This document shows, one piece after another, positions 1 to 10,869 of a stretch of 64,000 nt of DNA. A model generated the notes under the pieces. That model saw only the letters and a program-made list of their open reading frames with translations, was not told the DNA's origin and made no database searches. This DNA is from Sipunculus nudus (Eukaryota > Annelida > Sipuncula > Golfingiida > Sipunculidae): assembly GCA_026874595.1 (NCBI GenBank), contig CM049314.1, positions 24,997,729 to 25,061,728 of the forward strand. The letters are read 5' to 3'. Made by a program: the position numbers and the translations under genes. Position 1 is the stretch's first letter; every line of letters starts with the position of its first letter.

Positions 1-2335
1 GGGTGTCTCTGCGAATCAGACCATCGAGAGCGGGTGTCTCGGTGTATAAGCAGTCCAACGAGAGCGGATGTCCTGGTGTAATCAGACGAACTAGCGGGTG
101 TCCTGGTGTAATCAGACCAACGAGAGCGGCTGTCTCTGTGTAATCAGACTAACGAGAGCGGGTGTCTCTGTGTAATCTAACCATCGAGAGCGGGTGTGTC
201 GGTGTATAAGCAGTCCAACGAGAGCGGATGTCCTGGTGTAATCAGACGAACTAGCGGGTGTCCTGGTGTAATTAGACCAACGAGAGCGGCTGTCTCTGTG
301 TAATCAGACTAACCTTAGCGAATGTCTCTGTGTTATCAGACTAACAAGGGCGGGTGTCTCGGTGCAAACAGACCAACCAGAGCGGGTGTGACAATTTGGA
401 ACTGGATGCACAATGTTATACCACGCTCTTTATTGGCCTGATTACAATTTTCTGCTACGTGTCTGATTTTAATCAGACCAACGAGAGCGGGTGTCCTTGT
501 GTAATCAGACCAACGAGAGCGGATGTCTCGGTGTAAGCAGTCCAACGAGAGCGGGTGCATCTTTTTAATCAGACTAACGAGAGCGGGTGTCTCTTTGTTA
601 TCAGACTATCGAGATCGGGTGTCCTGGTGTAATAAGACCAACGAGAGCGGGTGTCCTGGTCTAATAAGACCAACGAGAGCAAATGTCTCGGTGTGAGCAG
701 TCAAACGAGAGCGGATGTTTTGGTCTAATCAGACCAACAAGAGCGGGTGTCCTAGTGCAATCAGAACAACGAGAGCGGTTGTCTATGTGTAATCAGACTA
801 ACGAGAGCGGGTGTCTCTGTGTAATGTGACTTACGAAAACGGGTTTCTCTGTGTAATCAGATTAACGAGAGCGAGTGTCTCTGTGTAATCAGACTACCGA
901 GAGCGGGTGTCTCTGTGTAATCAGACTAACGAGAGCGGGTGTCTGTATAATCAGACCAACGAGAGCGGGTGTCTCTGTGTAATCAGACTAACGAGAGCGG
1001 TTGTTTATGTGTAATCAGACTAACGAGAGCGGGTGTCTCTGTGTAATGTGACTAACGATAGCGGGTGTCTCTGTGTAATCAGACTAACGAGAGCGAGTGT
1101 CTCTGTGTAATCAGACTACCGAGAGCGGGTGTCTCTGTATAATCAGACCAACGAGAGCGGGTGTCTCTGTGTAATCAGACCAACGAGAGCGGATGTCTCG
1201 GTGTGAGCAGTCAAACGAGAGCGGATGTTTTGGTCTAATCAGACCAACGAGAGCGGGTGTCCTAGTGCAATCAGAACAACGAGAGCGGTTGTCTATGTGT
1301 AATCAGACTAACGAGAGCGGGTGTCTCTGTGTAATGTGACTTACGAAAACGGGTTTCTCTGTGTAATCAGATTAACGAGAGCGAGTGTCTCTGTGTAATC
1401 AGACTACCGAGAGCGGATGTCTCTGTGTAATCAGACTACCGAGAGCGGGTGTCTCTGTGTAATCAGACCAACGAGAGCGGATTTCTCGGTGTAAGCAGTC
1501 CAACGAGAGCGGGTGTCCTGGTGTAATCAGACCATCGAGAGCGGATGTCTCTGTGTAATCAGACTAACGAGAGCGGATGTCTCGGTGTGAGCAGTCAAAC
1601 GAGAGCGGATGTTTTGGTCTAATCAGACCAACGAGAGCGGGTGTCCTAGTGCAATCAGAACAACGAGAGCGGTTGTCTATGTGTAATCAGACTAACGAGA
1701 GCGGGTGTCTCTGTGTAATGTGACTTACGAAAACGGGTTTCTCTGTGTAATCAGATTAACGAGAGCGAGTGTCTCTGTGTAATCAGACTACCGAGAGCGG
1801 ATGTCTCTGTGTAATCAGACTACCGAGAGCGGATGTCTCTGTGTAATCAGACCATCGAGAGCGGATGTCTCTGTGTAATCAGTCCAACGAGAGCGGGTGT
1901 CCTGGTGTAATCAGACCATCGAGAGCGGATGTCTCTGTGTAATCAGACTAACGAGGGCGGGTGTCTCGGTGTAAGCAGTCCAACGAGAGCGGGTGTCCTG
2001 GTGTAATCAGACCATCGAGAGCGGATGTCTCTGTGTAATCAGACTAACGAGGGCGGGTGTCTCGGTGTAAGCAGTCCAACGAGAGCGGGTGTCCTGGTGT
2101 AATCAGACCATCGAGAGCGGATGTCTCTGTGTAATCAGACTAACGAGGGCGGGTGTCTCGGTGTAAGCAGTCCAACGAGAGCGGGTGTCCTGGTGTAATC
2201 AGACCATCGAGAGCGGATGTCTCTGTGTAATCAGACTAACGAGAGCGGATGTCTCTGTGTAATCAGACTAACGAGGGCGGGTGTCTCGGTGTAATCAGAA
2301 AAAAGAGCAGGTGTCTCGGTGCAAACAGACTAACC
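1..2335. repeat. 32-bp minisatellite array with higher-order repeats
   Basis: The whole stretch is a head-to-tail array of a 32-bp unit (core TAATCAGACTAACGAGAGCG followed by GGTGTCTCTGTG), with about 70 copies interrupted once by a non-repeat block near 386-455. Variant units recur in fixed order. A block of about seven units containing the odd variant AAAACGGGTTTCTCTG appears near 838, 1347 and 1732, and a three-unit 96-bp block containing GAGGGCGG recurs near 1953, 2049 and 2145. This is higher-order expansion by unequal exchange. Units are contiguous with no unique spacers, so this is not a CRISPR array. No plausible protein is encoded. The array is cut by the left window edge. Confidence 0.95.
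381..455. repeat. Non-minisatellite block, copy 1
   Basis: A roughly 65-bp sequence (GACAATTTGGAACTGGATGC... to ...GGCCTGATTACAATTTT) unrelated to the 32-bp unit. It recurs almost unchanged at 2342-2407, just outside the other end of the array. The same degenerate minisatellite unit (CAGACYAACCAGAGCGGGTG) precedes both copies. Confidence 0.85.
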
Positions 2336-2337
2336 AG

Positions 2338-2407
2338 AGCGGGTGTGACAATTTGGAACTGGATGCCCAATGTTATACCACGCTCTTTATTGGCCTGATT
2401 ACAATTT
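2338..2407. repeat. Non-minisatellite block, copy 2
   Basis: Near-identical direct copy of the block at 386-450 (one C/A change early, small differences at the end). It marks the right end of the 32-bp array. This looks like an array unit plus its original unique flank that was duplicated inward. Confidence 0.85.
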
Positions 2408-2439
2408 TTTGCTAAGTGCAAACCCTGGATGTGGGACCC

Positions 2440-2560
2440 AGAGAATTATGCTATATAAGCAGCGACTAGGGGCTAGGTCCAGGGTCGCTGCCTGAGGAGC
2501 GTATCTTTTGAGATCTTTTGAGATGTTAATAATTATAATATTTAATTAAATAAACAGTAA
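2440..2560 (+). promoter_or_regulatory. LTR-like core promoter: TATA box, short hairpin, poly(A)-like signal
   Basis: A strong TATA box (TATATAAG, 2452-2459) is followed at once by a perfect 8-bp stem, GCAGCGAC (2459-2466) pairing with GTCGCTGC (2484-2491). An AATAAA lies about 60 bp further on. TATA, hairpin and AATAAA in about 100 bp is the order of a retroviral or TRIM-type U3/R boundary, but no second LTR, primer-binding site or TG...CA ends were found. It could equally be a core promoter acquired from such an element. Confidence 0.3.
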
Positions 2561-2714
2561 AAGCTCAAAAAAATGACCATCAACGGGTCCTAGAAAAAGC
2601 GGTCGCGTTTTCAAGGTGGTCGTCTAAGTGAGAACAGGTTTAGGACCCTGAACAAACGTTCGTTATTTTGAGGTAGTCGCTAAACCGAAGTGGTCGTCAG
2701 GTGAAGTTTTACTG
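2555..2714. mobile_element. pogo-like MITE, left-arm copy
   Basis: Short element with terminal inverted repeats CAGTAAAAGCTC at the left and AAGTTTTACTG at the right, followed by TA. The interior has the motif GGTCGTC/GCGGTCGC typical of CAGTAAAACCTCGTTTA-type pogo/Tigger derivatives. It lies at the same relative place as the element at 35706-35883, so it was inserted before the segmental duplication. Confidence 0.65.
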
Positions 2715-3500
2715 TAAGTATTCAATTGTATTATTTTGCGTTGTGTCATGACGTGGTTGTCTATATCATTTAATTTAAGGCAATAATGGGTAAAGTATTA
2801 TATACATTTCAAATTGATTTTTACGTGATGAGATCCCTTTAGGTTTTGTATATAGATATTTTAACCACAAATATAATTTCATACAATGCTATGCAGTAAT
2901 ATTTAAAATTTCTATTCAGTATCAAGTTCCAACTTTTCCGCTATATAGTCATTCAAATGTTGTCTGTAGCCATCAGCGACAAGCTCCAATGCGTCTTATA
3001 TACGGTTATACCCAAATAAGGAAGTTTAAAATTTCTTTATATTAACAATACGTTGGGACATATTTCCCATTGTATCGCGTGTTCTAATTAACTATTTATT
3101 TAAATAAAAATACGTGAACCAACAAAAAGCAAGTGAATATCACACGGTCTTGTCTAAAGTGATTTTTCATACAGATGATTAATTCATTCGGACTCAGACC
3201 TGGATTTAATTTAACCTCACAGATTTAGATGGACTTGGAACTTGGACTTAACTTGCCTGGACTCAGACTTGCACTCGGTTTCAGACATCTTGAATTTGAC
3301 TACAACATTGATACGAAAGAGATTGGAGCCTCTAAAGCCATTGAGCGAACATTCAGTTTAATAAAACATACAACATCAGGACAACTGTGTGCCCAGAAGA
3401 GGTAGGACACCAAATCAAATACATTTTACTGTGTCATCGGAACATAGTCAAACATGGGAGGATGCCCCCCCCCCCCCCATCCCAAAATCATACCCCCCAA

Positions 3501-3504
<4 letters not shown>

Positions 3505-3551
<47 letters not shown>

Positions 3552-3560
3552 CATATATAT
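3505..3560. repeat. (TA)n microsatellite
   Basis: Uninterrupted AT dinucleotides to about 3546, then an imperfect tail with ACATACATAT. A poly-C run stands about 25 bp before it. Confidence 0.98.
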
Positions 3561-3576
3561 AAAGGTCATAAGTAGT

Positions 3577-3793
3577 ATTACCAGTCAGAACAATAGGAAA
3601 TACCCAACAGTACAGAAGAGGCCGTTTCTAATTACCAGTCAGAACAATAGGAAATACCCCACAGGGCAGAAGAGGCCGTTTCTTATTACCAGTCAGAACA
3701 ATAGGAAATACCCCACAGGACAGAAGAGGCCGTTTCTAATTACCAGTCAGAACAATAGGAAATACCCCACAGGACAGAAGAGGCCGTTTCTAA
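3577..3793. repeat. 54-bp tandem repeat, 4 copies
   Basis: Four contiguous copies of a 54-bp unit beginning ATTACCAGTCAGAACAATAG and ending AGAGGCCGTTTCTA. Copies differ by one to three bases (for example CCCAACAGTACAG against CCCCACAGGACAG). The copies are very similar, so the expansion is recent. It lies only in the left arm of the segmental duplication. Confidence 0.95.
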
Positions 3794-4688
3794 TATATAT
3801 GTATCCATTTACTAGGAGGAAATGCGGCTTTCGATTTACGTATTCTATATATCAATGCTTTTCGCGCACTGACGTCATAAACCGAGTGAGAGAGCACTTT
3901 AGCACATCCCGAACCACTTGGAAAAGAACTGTTGAAAGTGAAAGTATAGAGCTCGAATGTAGTATTAAAAACGTGGCCACTTGCCGCGAAGGGTACAAGC
4001 CAAGTGGGCGAGGAGAAAACCCCAAAGTGTAGAAGAGGATGAATCATTATATCTAAATTGCCACATAGGAGGTATAATATTCTACCAAGTCCCGTGTTTC
4101 CGCCATTTACAGTTTTGTCTTATGTTTAAATTTGTCCAGAAAAATGATAAAGTATATTTGTGTTCATCAAGAATTGAATGACTGACTTATGTACCTCATC
4201 CTTTTTCGAAACCAAATTTTGTCAGAAACCATTAAACCTCATGCAATAATTGGACTTTAATGATTACTCTCTGCCATGTACTGGGTGAGAGTTTCTACGA
4301 TATAAGCCTCGCACTTCACATTCCTGGTTTACAAGTGTTCTAAGTGCCCATTGCCAGCGCGTCCTTCTTCTAAAGTAACTAAATTTTGTTTCTCCGTCAC
4401 TGCAGTCAGCGAGGTTCTCATTAAGGTATTCAATAGACCATGCTACGATACTCTTCCTATCAGATTAAACCGAGCTACAAGCAGTTTAAAAAACGAAACG
4501 ATAACAGTTCTCATTCTCTCATGTCCTGAGGTCAGGGCGTAGAGTTACTCTTTACAATGGATCCTTAGGGATATGTAATTGTAAATTCTACGCTTTAGGT
4601 CCCGCTTGGTTTTCAAATTGCAAATGCTAAATGACAATTAATAATCCTACCCCTTGTTCCTTATTATTACAACGATCGCTTTACACAT

Positions 4689-5786
4689 TTATAATGGGTA
4701 AACGGTTAAAGAATTGTCCAGCACATGATTTTCTGGTACAAGGGATGGCTCCGGCATTGTAGCATCCTGCTGTTCTATATTGTTCACTCGACCAAACGCA
4801 GCACATTTGCGTAAAGACCGAAGTTTGGCAATCACAAGTGCCTTCAGGCCTCGACGAAATGCCTTCGAGTTCCAAGCATAGATGACGGGGTTCGCCGCAC
4901 TTTGGACAAACACCAGAGCAACAGGCACATCCACGACTGCAAGTGCGGTGTCGCTATCAAGGATCTTCATGTAAAACAACACGGTCAGGATATATGGTGG
5001 TGACCACGTGATCAGAAAGGACACAGTCACCATGATGCCCACTCGCTGCGTAATGACGTATTTCTGCTGGGTGGCTGGTTGCACAATGGCGGTTCTCAAG
5101 ATTCTCTGCCGGACGACGCAGATGATGTAACTGCTGACCGTAACAATGAGACAGACGGTTACAACCGTCACTTGGATGTACCAGGCCTGAAGCCATCGCG
5201 GGAAAATGCTTTCGTGCTCCCTCCTGTCAAGCGTGCATGTTCTGAAGTCACTGGAGTTCTTGTCCATTCTAATCGCCCCCATGACTGCTCCAATACACAT
5301 GGCAGCGCATGCAATGATAACTACATGCAGTTTCTTCACATGTCTTGGAACGGTGCTAGATGCGATGCGCATGCGCACAACAGCCACAGCGGTGATACAG
5401 ATGGTTGAAAAAGTCACCGAAAATGTAAAGCAAAACTGCTGAAAAAAGCATTGGGTCTCAGTCAGAGGAAACGGCTTCGGGAGTCTGGTCAAACGTAATA
5501 TTTTAAAAGGGGCTGCCACATAGCAAAGCAGAATATCACTGACTGCCATAAGGACTACAATGCCATTGAATGCCGTACGGAGTTCTTTTCTTGCCAGGAC
5601 GCACCATACGGCCAACCAGTTACCGATGCCTCCCAAGAGGACAAGTGAATAAATTCCATACGAAATCCCGTTGGCAGTGCGGAAGAGGAAGAATAAAAAC
5701 TCTGCCCTTGCTCTGTCCGGAACGGTCGAGTTACTTCCGGTCGCTGAAGCTGTTATGTTTGCCGTTGTTACCTCCATGATGGACAT
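4689..5786 (-). CDS. Rhodopsin-class (class A) GPCR, copy 1
   Basis: Single coding exon of 365 residues for a seven-transmembrane receptor of the plasma membrane; the ligand is unknown. Two N-glycosylation sites (NIT, NST) lie in the short N-terminus. TM1 has GN (N56), TM2 AVSD (D84), the TM3 cysteine C113 can pair with C184 in the second extracellular loop, TM6 has TWSPP (W261, P263), and TM7 ends NPVIY (299-303), followed by a basic helix 8. At the end of TM3 the usual D/E-R-Y is V-V-R-M, so the acidic residue is missing. The start was chosen because a splice acceptor (TTATTGTTTTGTAG) ends at 5797, which leaves MSIMEV as the first in-exon methionines (5786 or 5777). A 5' exon is therefore expected further right but was not found. 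The frame is intact. The paralogue at 31670-32761 is very similar along its whole length; the C-terminal tails differ. The receptor subfamily was not identified. Confidence 0.9.
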   Translation of the reverse strand: MSIMEVTTANITASATGSNSTVPDRARAEFLFFLFRTANGISYGIYSLVLLGGIGNWLAVWCVLARKELRTAFNGIVVLMAVSDILLCYVAAPFKILRLTRLPKPFPLTETQCFFQQFCFTFSVTFSTICITAVAVVRMRIASSTVPRHVKKLHVVIIACAAMCIGAVMGAIRMDKNSSDFRTCTLDRREHESIFPRWLQAWYIQVTVVTVCLIVTVSSYIICVVRQRILRTAIVQPATQQKYVITQRVGIMVTVSFLITWSPPYILTVLFYMKILDSDTALAVVDVPVALVFVQSAANPVIYAWNSKAFRRGLKALVIAKLRSLRKCAAFGRVNNIEQQDATMPEPSLVPENHVLDNSLTVYPL

Positions 5787-5796
5787 ATATTTGTAT

Positions 5797-5812
5797 CTAC
5801 AAAACAATAAAT
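5797..5812 (-). other. Splice acceptor of GPCR copy 1
   Basis: On the minus strand a T-rich tract ending TTTTGTAG precedes ATACAA. The same arrangement (TTTTGCAG then ATACAA) stands before copy 2, so the acceptor was duplicated with the gene. The position implies an intron in the 5' UTR. Confidence 0.65.
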
Positions 5813-6005
5813 ACACAAAACAAGATGACCAGAGGGCGCGCGCTTACCGGAAATGGAAATAATATAGACAGAGAGACAGACAGTGAGACAGACAGAGAGT
5901 GGATGTAGAAACAGTCATATGAGTGAACAATGTTGTGGGGGAGCAGAAACGAATAATACGTTTATGTAGGCATGCTGATATTGGATAGCAGCAGACCTTT
6001 CTTGT

Positions 6006-6142
6006 GTTATAAGCATTTCTGTGAAATCTTATTTGTGTAAAAATGTGGCCGACTTGACATAGTAAACTGCTAGACTGGCCAAATCTCGCACTATATCTCA
6101 TCATACGAGAAAAAAACGAGATTTCACATAAATGCTTATAAC
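6006..6142. repeat. Short element with 24-bp inverted repeats
   Basis: 6006-6029 (GTTATAAGCATTTCTG...) and 6119-6142 are inverted copies with one mismatch, about 90 bp apart. The inner sequence is unremarkable. Possibly a MITE remnant or a hairpin-forming locus. No target-site duplication could be fixed. Confidence 0.6.
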
Positions 6143-6885
6143 TCGGCGACGTTTTAAGGGATACAGGTCTAGATTTGGTCAGTTTTATCATGTCAAGCTA
6201 GCCCTAAGCTACCCTATGACGGAAACCAGACCTGTCTAGCTTAAAAAGATAAAATTGATAAGCATTTTCGTAGTCACCATTTGCACATAATAGGACTATT
6301 AGCTGGATGGTTTTTTAGTCAGAGAGGTTAAGTTGTTGCTATCTTAGTGGGTTCTTTCTGACTGAATCTGACTCTCAAGTGAAACAAGCGGACACTTCTC
6401 TGGTTTATTTTCAGACATTTGGCAAATTCTCAAAATCTCTCGATTAGAAACGACGAAAAATAACTGCGGCTTGACCCCTGTGCAAAAGCTTGAGACAAGA
6501 GGACAATTAAATTTTATTCTTTACTTTAACCATGGGCCAGAATCGTTAGATGTTTTAAACCTAGCTATTCATTTACCCTTTCAATAGAATTTATGAGCTT
6601 TTTGGCTTACTTTTCGTGCATGTCAAGGAACTCTAATTCCTGTTCTGGAACGTTCTAATAAAATATGAACTTGTTTATATACAAGCTATTAGTAAACACA
6701 GCAATTTTGACAAACGAAAAACCCATGTAAACTAATGTGATTGCTTGCATGTGTGAGGGAGATTAAAGGTCACTTGTTACAAGATACCCTTGTTAAACTC
6801 CGGTATGTCTAACTTATACCGTGATGTCCATGTTGAATGTGTTTTGATTATTTTGGCTGGGCTACCATATGTTTTAAACACGTCG
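6143..6885. other. Non-coding AT-rich stretch
   Basis: No open frame with a recognisable family, no tandem repeat and no convincing splice-site pair were seen. Confidence 0.6.
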
Positions 6886-6889
6886 ATTA

Positions 6890-7350
6890 AAACAAAACGA
6901 ACAGCTTGCAGAGCGTTCATCCTTGGTTGGGGCCGACCGTGAATATCTCACCACTCCTTGACTGATATTTGAACTCACGACCTTTGAGTCCTGTGCTATA
7001 CCCCTGAGCCACAGAAGCGGTTACTTTGACCGCGTTGTAAAATGAGTTTAAGGGATAAAATAAAATAAGATGATTGTTTTAAAGGGTTAGATAGCTGTTG
7101 GCTTTAGAACAGGTAATATTGAATTTATACCGAATTTTACGGTCCATGTGGACTACAAAAGTAAAAATAGTACATAATTAACAGTGTATTACCGCTTATA
7201 CCGTGTGCATCAGTTAAAAAGTGTTGTAGTAACCCTGAAATATGTTTGTTGTTTTTTTTCATGAATTATACAATTTTCATGTAGTTACCCTATTGTAAAG
7301 AAATGTACTTTCGCTAGAGGAATTAAAACTGGTCAAGTAAATATTCATTT
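6890..7350 (-). mobile_element. Dispersed repeat with tRNA-like promoter (SINE-like), copy 1
   Basis: Minus-strand copy of the repeat at 24040-24500. The match runs from about 7350, through the shared stretches ACAACAAACA, ATAAATTCAATATT and TAACCCTTTAAAACAA, into a tRNA-like head. That head has an A box (TGGCTCAGGGGTATAGC, near 7012-6996) and a B box (GAGTTCAAATA, 6976-6966), and then GAGATATTCACGGTCG. It ends around 6890. The A and B boxes are about 30 bp apart, as in a tRNA gene, but no acceptor stem closes, so this is a derived pol III promoter and not a working tRNA. Confidence 0.65.
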
Positions 7351-7689
7351 TGTTCCTACGTCTCATTATGTGCATTCTTTATTCTTCATATAACTTTTGA
7401 TTCAAGACAAATTATCATACGTAACAGGAGCAATCATCATACTTCTAATACCCCAAAGTCGGACATATCGGTTATTTGATCTATTTCTTCCTAAAAACTC
7501 ACAGAAATAATTATAAATAAAATGATGCAATATATAAAGTCGGATTTTCCTGTTCTGCTAGCATGACATTTCGCCAATCCAGATAAATTCTTTATACACA
7601 CGACCAATCCTGAAGTTTTTAATTAATACAAAATTTAAATAATTAAAGTCAACCTATAGTCCGGGAACTAATTTCTGGGGGCCCCAATA

Positions 7690-7995
7690 AACGAAATCGT
7701 TTAATCTGCAACACAGCCAAGGTCTGACTTGGTATTATGATAACTTGATACCTCTTATGCACTGCTAGGGGGTAATAATATCAAATTGTTGTATCAGTTT
7801 TGTACTACTGAGAATTTTGTATCCGATGCTTAACCATTAGAGCTGGGAAATGATAAAGGATAGGGGTACTATAAATGAGAACATCTTGAAATGAGAACAT
7901 CTTGGCTTCTAATCAACCAATTTTAATAATAAGGACATATATGGAAAGGCCTTTACAGGTCTGTTATTATGTGTAACAACAATGTATAAATAAAT
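7690..7995 (+). repeat. Unclassified dispersed repeat, copy 1
   Basis: Matches the minus strand of 12740-13035 along its length. Shared landmarks are AACACAGCCAAGGT, CACTGCTAGGGG or its equivalent, TTTTGTACTACTGA or its equivalent, ACCATTAGAGCTG, GGATAGGGGTA and ACATCTTGGCTTCTAATCAA. The copies are moderately diverged. No coding potential, and no terminal repeats were identified. Confidence 0.65.
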
Positions 7996-10239
7996 CAAAA
8001 CACAATTTTAGAAAATAAGAATAAAAACACTGAAATAGCGTTTAATAAGCATTTTATAATATACCTAAGTTCTTTAGATGTTTCTTAGAAAAATTCTAAA
8101 ACTGTCATCCTAGAAAAAAGTGTATGTGTCTGCAAATTAAGACTGCCTGTCCTATATTTTATAAGCATCTAGTTAAGGTGAAGAGAAAGGGCCTGTTAGA
8201 AACCTTCCAAACAATAATTCACACTTCGAATAGTGTTAACTAAAACACCTGATGGTAAATACACCATTAATATTTCATTTTTGGTACACTTTTATCACTC
8301 CTATCACTTTATCACCAAAATATACCAATATATTGTGTGAACATTAACATGAAAGCAAGCGGGATATTATGCATTTAGGCAAAAGTTGCCTATAACGGGG
8401 ATAAGCAAGGTTTGAATAATGTAACACCATGACAATTATAAAACCAGAAGGATAACAAACAATAATTGAAAAAGAAAACAATCGATTATTTTTTTCAGGT
8501 TATTTTCTGCACAAGATTTTCTTAAGTATTAATGTGATGTAACTCATTAATTGTATAAATAATTAAGGTATATATGAGACAGATGATATATGTTATTTAT
8601 ATGCTGTGTTATCTGATATACATTTTCATTTGATATTCAAAGAGGTGTTCAGTGCTTTCTTACTAACTTTGACCTTTATGTTTTGTATAGGCATTTATCG
8701 TCAATGAATGACAATTCTCTCTTATTGTATCATCAAATTTACGAGAAACGCCCGCATACGAAGAACACTAAATTTTATCTACGTTAATTGTTGTCCCCAC
8801 ATATATTACCTATTTCAGTACTAAAAACGTTTCAGCAATCTTTGAACATGGCCTCGTTTGAATACCTATCCATTTCGGTAATAATGACACTCCCAGAACA
8901 CATGTGTACGAGCCATTGTTATCCAGATTATTTTTGTTTTAAATATAAAATGTTCTGAATCTCAGAACATTTGTTTCAATATAAATCTTTTGCAAGAAAG
9001 CAATTACATATTATTCTTATTTGCGGTCGCCAACTTCAAACTCCCTTTGAGGATAAATAAATAAATATAAACATATTCATTTTACATGGAATTATACAAA
9101 TAGTTATTATAATTGATCTGGGCACTCTCCATGGGTCAGATGGAGGCGTTCGGTAGTCTATAGGGTAAGAGGAAACCGGAAAACTCGATGAAAACCACCG
9201 GCCTTGGCACACCGGAGCGGGTATGGGTGGGGTGACCCTCTCCCCCTGTGCGGGAAAATTTTCACACTTTTCTTTCAAAATATCAACAATTTTGAAGCAA
9301 TTTGGTATAAAATAACAAATTAATATTCTCGCTTCAGAAACCAACAATATATTTAAGTGTTTCACCAAAATTACTTAGGGCACCAAGCGTCCCCTCAGAA
9401 ACTCCCTCCGCCCCCAAACCCTTGGATCCGCTGGTGGTTATTTCACAACTTCAAGTCCTGCATAGTTTAAATTCTCGAAATCTGCTTGGGTTATGTAATT
9501 TGTGCTTTAATAATTTGGTTGCACAATGTCACGTTTATACTCGTTTAATGTTTTAGGAAACTGTTACACATTTTTGTAAAAAAAAAAATTTATGGCAAGT
9601 TGACACTCTTTCAGTTGTCAATATTGGGGAGCGGGAGGCGGTTTACAAAGAGTATTCACTATATAAGGACCCCCCCCCCCCCCTCTGTTTCCCACCAAAT
9701 TGCGTTTATGTAGTGTCAATTAACAATTGATTAAGAAACACTTCGAGCCACAACAGTTCGGCTCCACTCAAAAGATGTAACAAATACTGTCGGTATTTTG
9801 TGATTAAACCCTACCCTTTGTAACTCATTTAAGCATGTCTTATATCATGTATTTGATATAAACAACAATATAAATGTGGTTATTTTAACGTTCTTCAATC
9901 TACATCACTCATTTCACATATCGTTCACATTTTATTTATTTTTTTTTTTTTATTTAATAAAATGCTCCCATTTGACTTGATTCTTGTTCTTACATAAGCA
10001 AAGATGTAGCCATACCAGTTGTTAAATATAGCATATTTAAACTTTTGGTCTTGGCTACCCCTAAGAAGTCTGTGTATTTCCGTCTTACTATCTGATCAGT
10101 ATTCTTCATGAGTAGCCTATACAGGCATTAAATTTACTTAAAAGAAGCTGGTTATACTATATGACAATGTCTGTTTTACAGAAATGAGATCTGTAAAAAA
10201 GACTATTTCATACATCGATTCAGTCAATGTTTAAAACAA

Positions 10240-10380
10240 ACTGACTGATTTTTTTAGTCAGTTTGTAAAATGCCTAAAATTTCAGACATTTTCTATAGTG
10301 CCTGAGTGAATCAGGCACTTTGTAAATTGACTGAAAATTTCAGGCAATTTTTGCATTTGACTGATTTTACACATTGACTG
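10240..10380. repeat. Cluster of short inverted repeats based on CTGA/TCAG
   Basis: Several small palindromes follow one another, for example ACTGACTGATTTTTTTAGTC with its pairing partner, GCCTGAGTGAATCAGGC, and repeated GACTGA...TTTCAG pairs. Probably a decayed hairpin-type element. No ends were defined. Confidence 0.4.
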
Positions 10381-10834
10381 TAATATATATATATGCATGC
10401 AATAAATACAATATGGGCATGCACTCATTCTGGACTGGAAGCCCTCCATGCAGAAAATTCTAGAAGTCTAGAATGCAGTAAACTCTGCTTTGTAACTGTA
10501 TATAACAGATTTTATCAAATTTGCCAGCTGTCATTCTTTACTCTGCATGCTAATATAAAACCATAAAAAAATCTGATTTTAGGTGATACCAAGTCATTAT
10601 CTTTCAAGAGAATAGTATGAATAGATAAACATCACATTTAATAATGACAGGTACGCGAGTAAATCACGAAATAGAATTTCTCGGTTTTTTGTTTTGTTTG
10701 TGTTTTTTACTCATTTAATTTCAATTGACTAACACATTTCATTTGTTCGATAATAATATGTTACTTTATTATTATATGTTAATGTTCCCAAATAATGTAG
10801 GAACAATAATAATGATAATTTTTTATTATTAATA

Positions 10835-10837
<3 letters not shown>

Positions 10838-10868
<31 letters not shown>
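10838..10868. repeat. (TTA)n microsatellite
   Basis: Run of ATT trinucleotides inside a longer AT-only stretch. It may be the tail of a retroelement, but no body was recognised next to it. Confidence 0.85.

Positions 10869-10869
<1 letters not shown>

Larger units (their letters stand above)
3463..4490. other. Left-arm-only block with no gene
   Basis: This block of about 1.03 kb has no counterpart in the right arm, where the two flanks (ending GGGAGGA and resuming at CGATAACAG in this arm) abut. It holds a poly-C run (3467-3478), a (TA)n array, four 54-bp tandem repeats and about 700 bp without recognisable features. The short open frames in it show no family signature. Either it inserted here or was lost from the other arm. 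Confidence 0.55.
2525..5830 (-). repeat. Left arm of inverted segmental duplication carrying GPCR copy 1
   Basis: Read on the minus strand, this segment matches the plus strand of 31620-35915 in order. Shared parts are the acceptor and coding exon of the receptor, the 3' flank 4580-4490 (with 33050-33170), 3465-3100 (with 33180-33560), 3050-2790 (with 34358-34600), 2790-2715 (with 35640-35705), the pogo-like MITE, and a short AT-rich tail to about 2525. Interruptions in either arm are later insertions or deletions. The arms point head to head with a 25.8-kb spacer. Confidence 0.85.

Noticed and set aside
1-2340. Possible CRISPR array
   Set aside because: Units are contiguous and the whole 32 bp is conserved; there are no unique spacers, and the surroundings are animal DNA.
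5079-5442. Plus-strand frames opposite GPCR copy 1 (and their equivalents opposite copy 2)
   Set aside because: They are antisense shadows of the receptor exon.
6960-7018. Functional tRNA gene
   Set aside because: A and B boxes are present, but the acceptor stem does not close and the sequence is part of a dispersed repeat.
9036-9368. 110-codon minus-strand frame
   Set aside because: It crosses transposon-like debris and AT-rich DNA; no motif, no splice sites.
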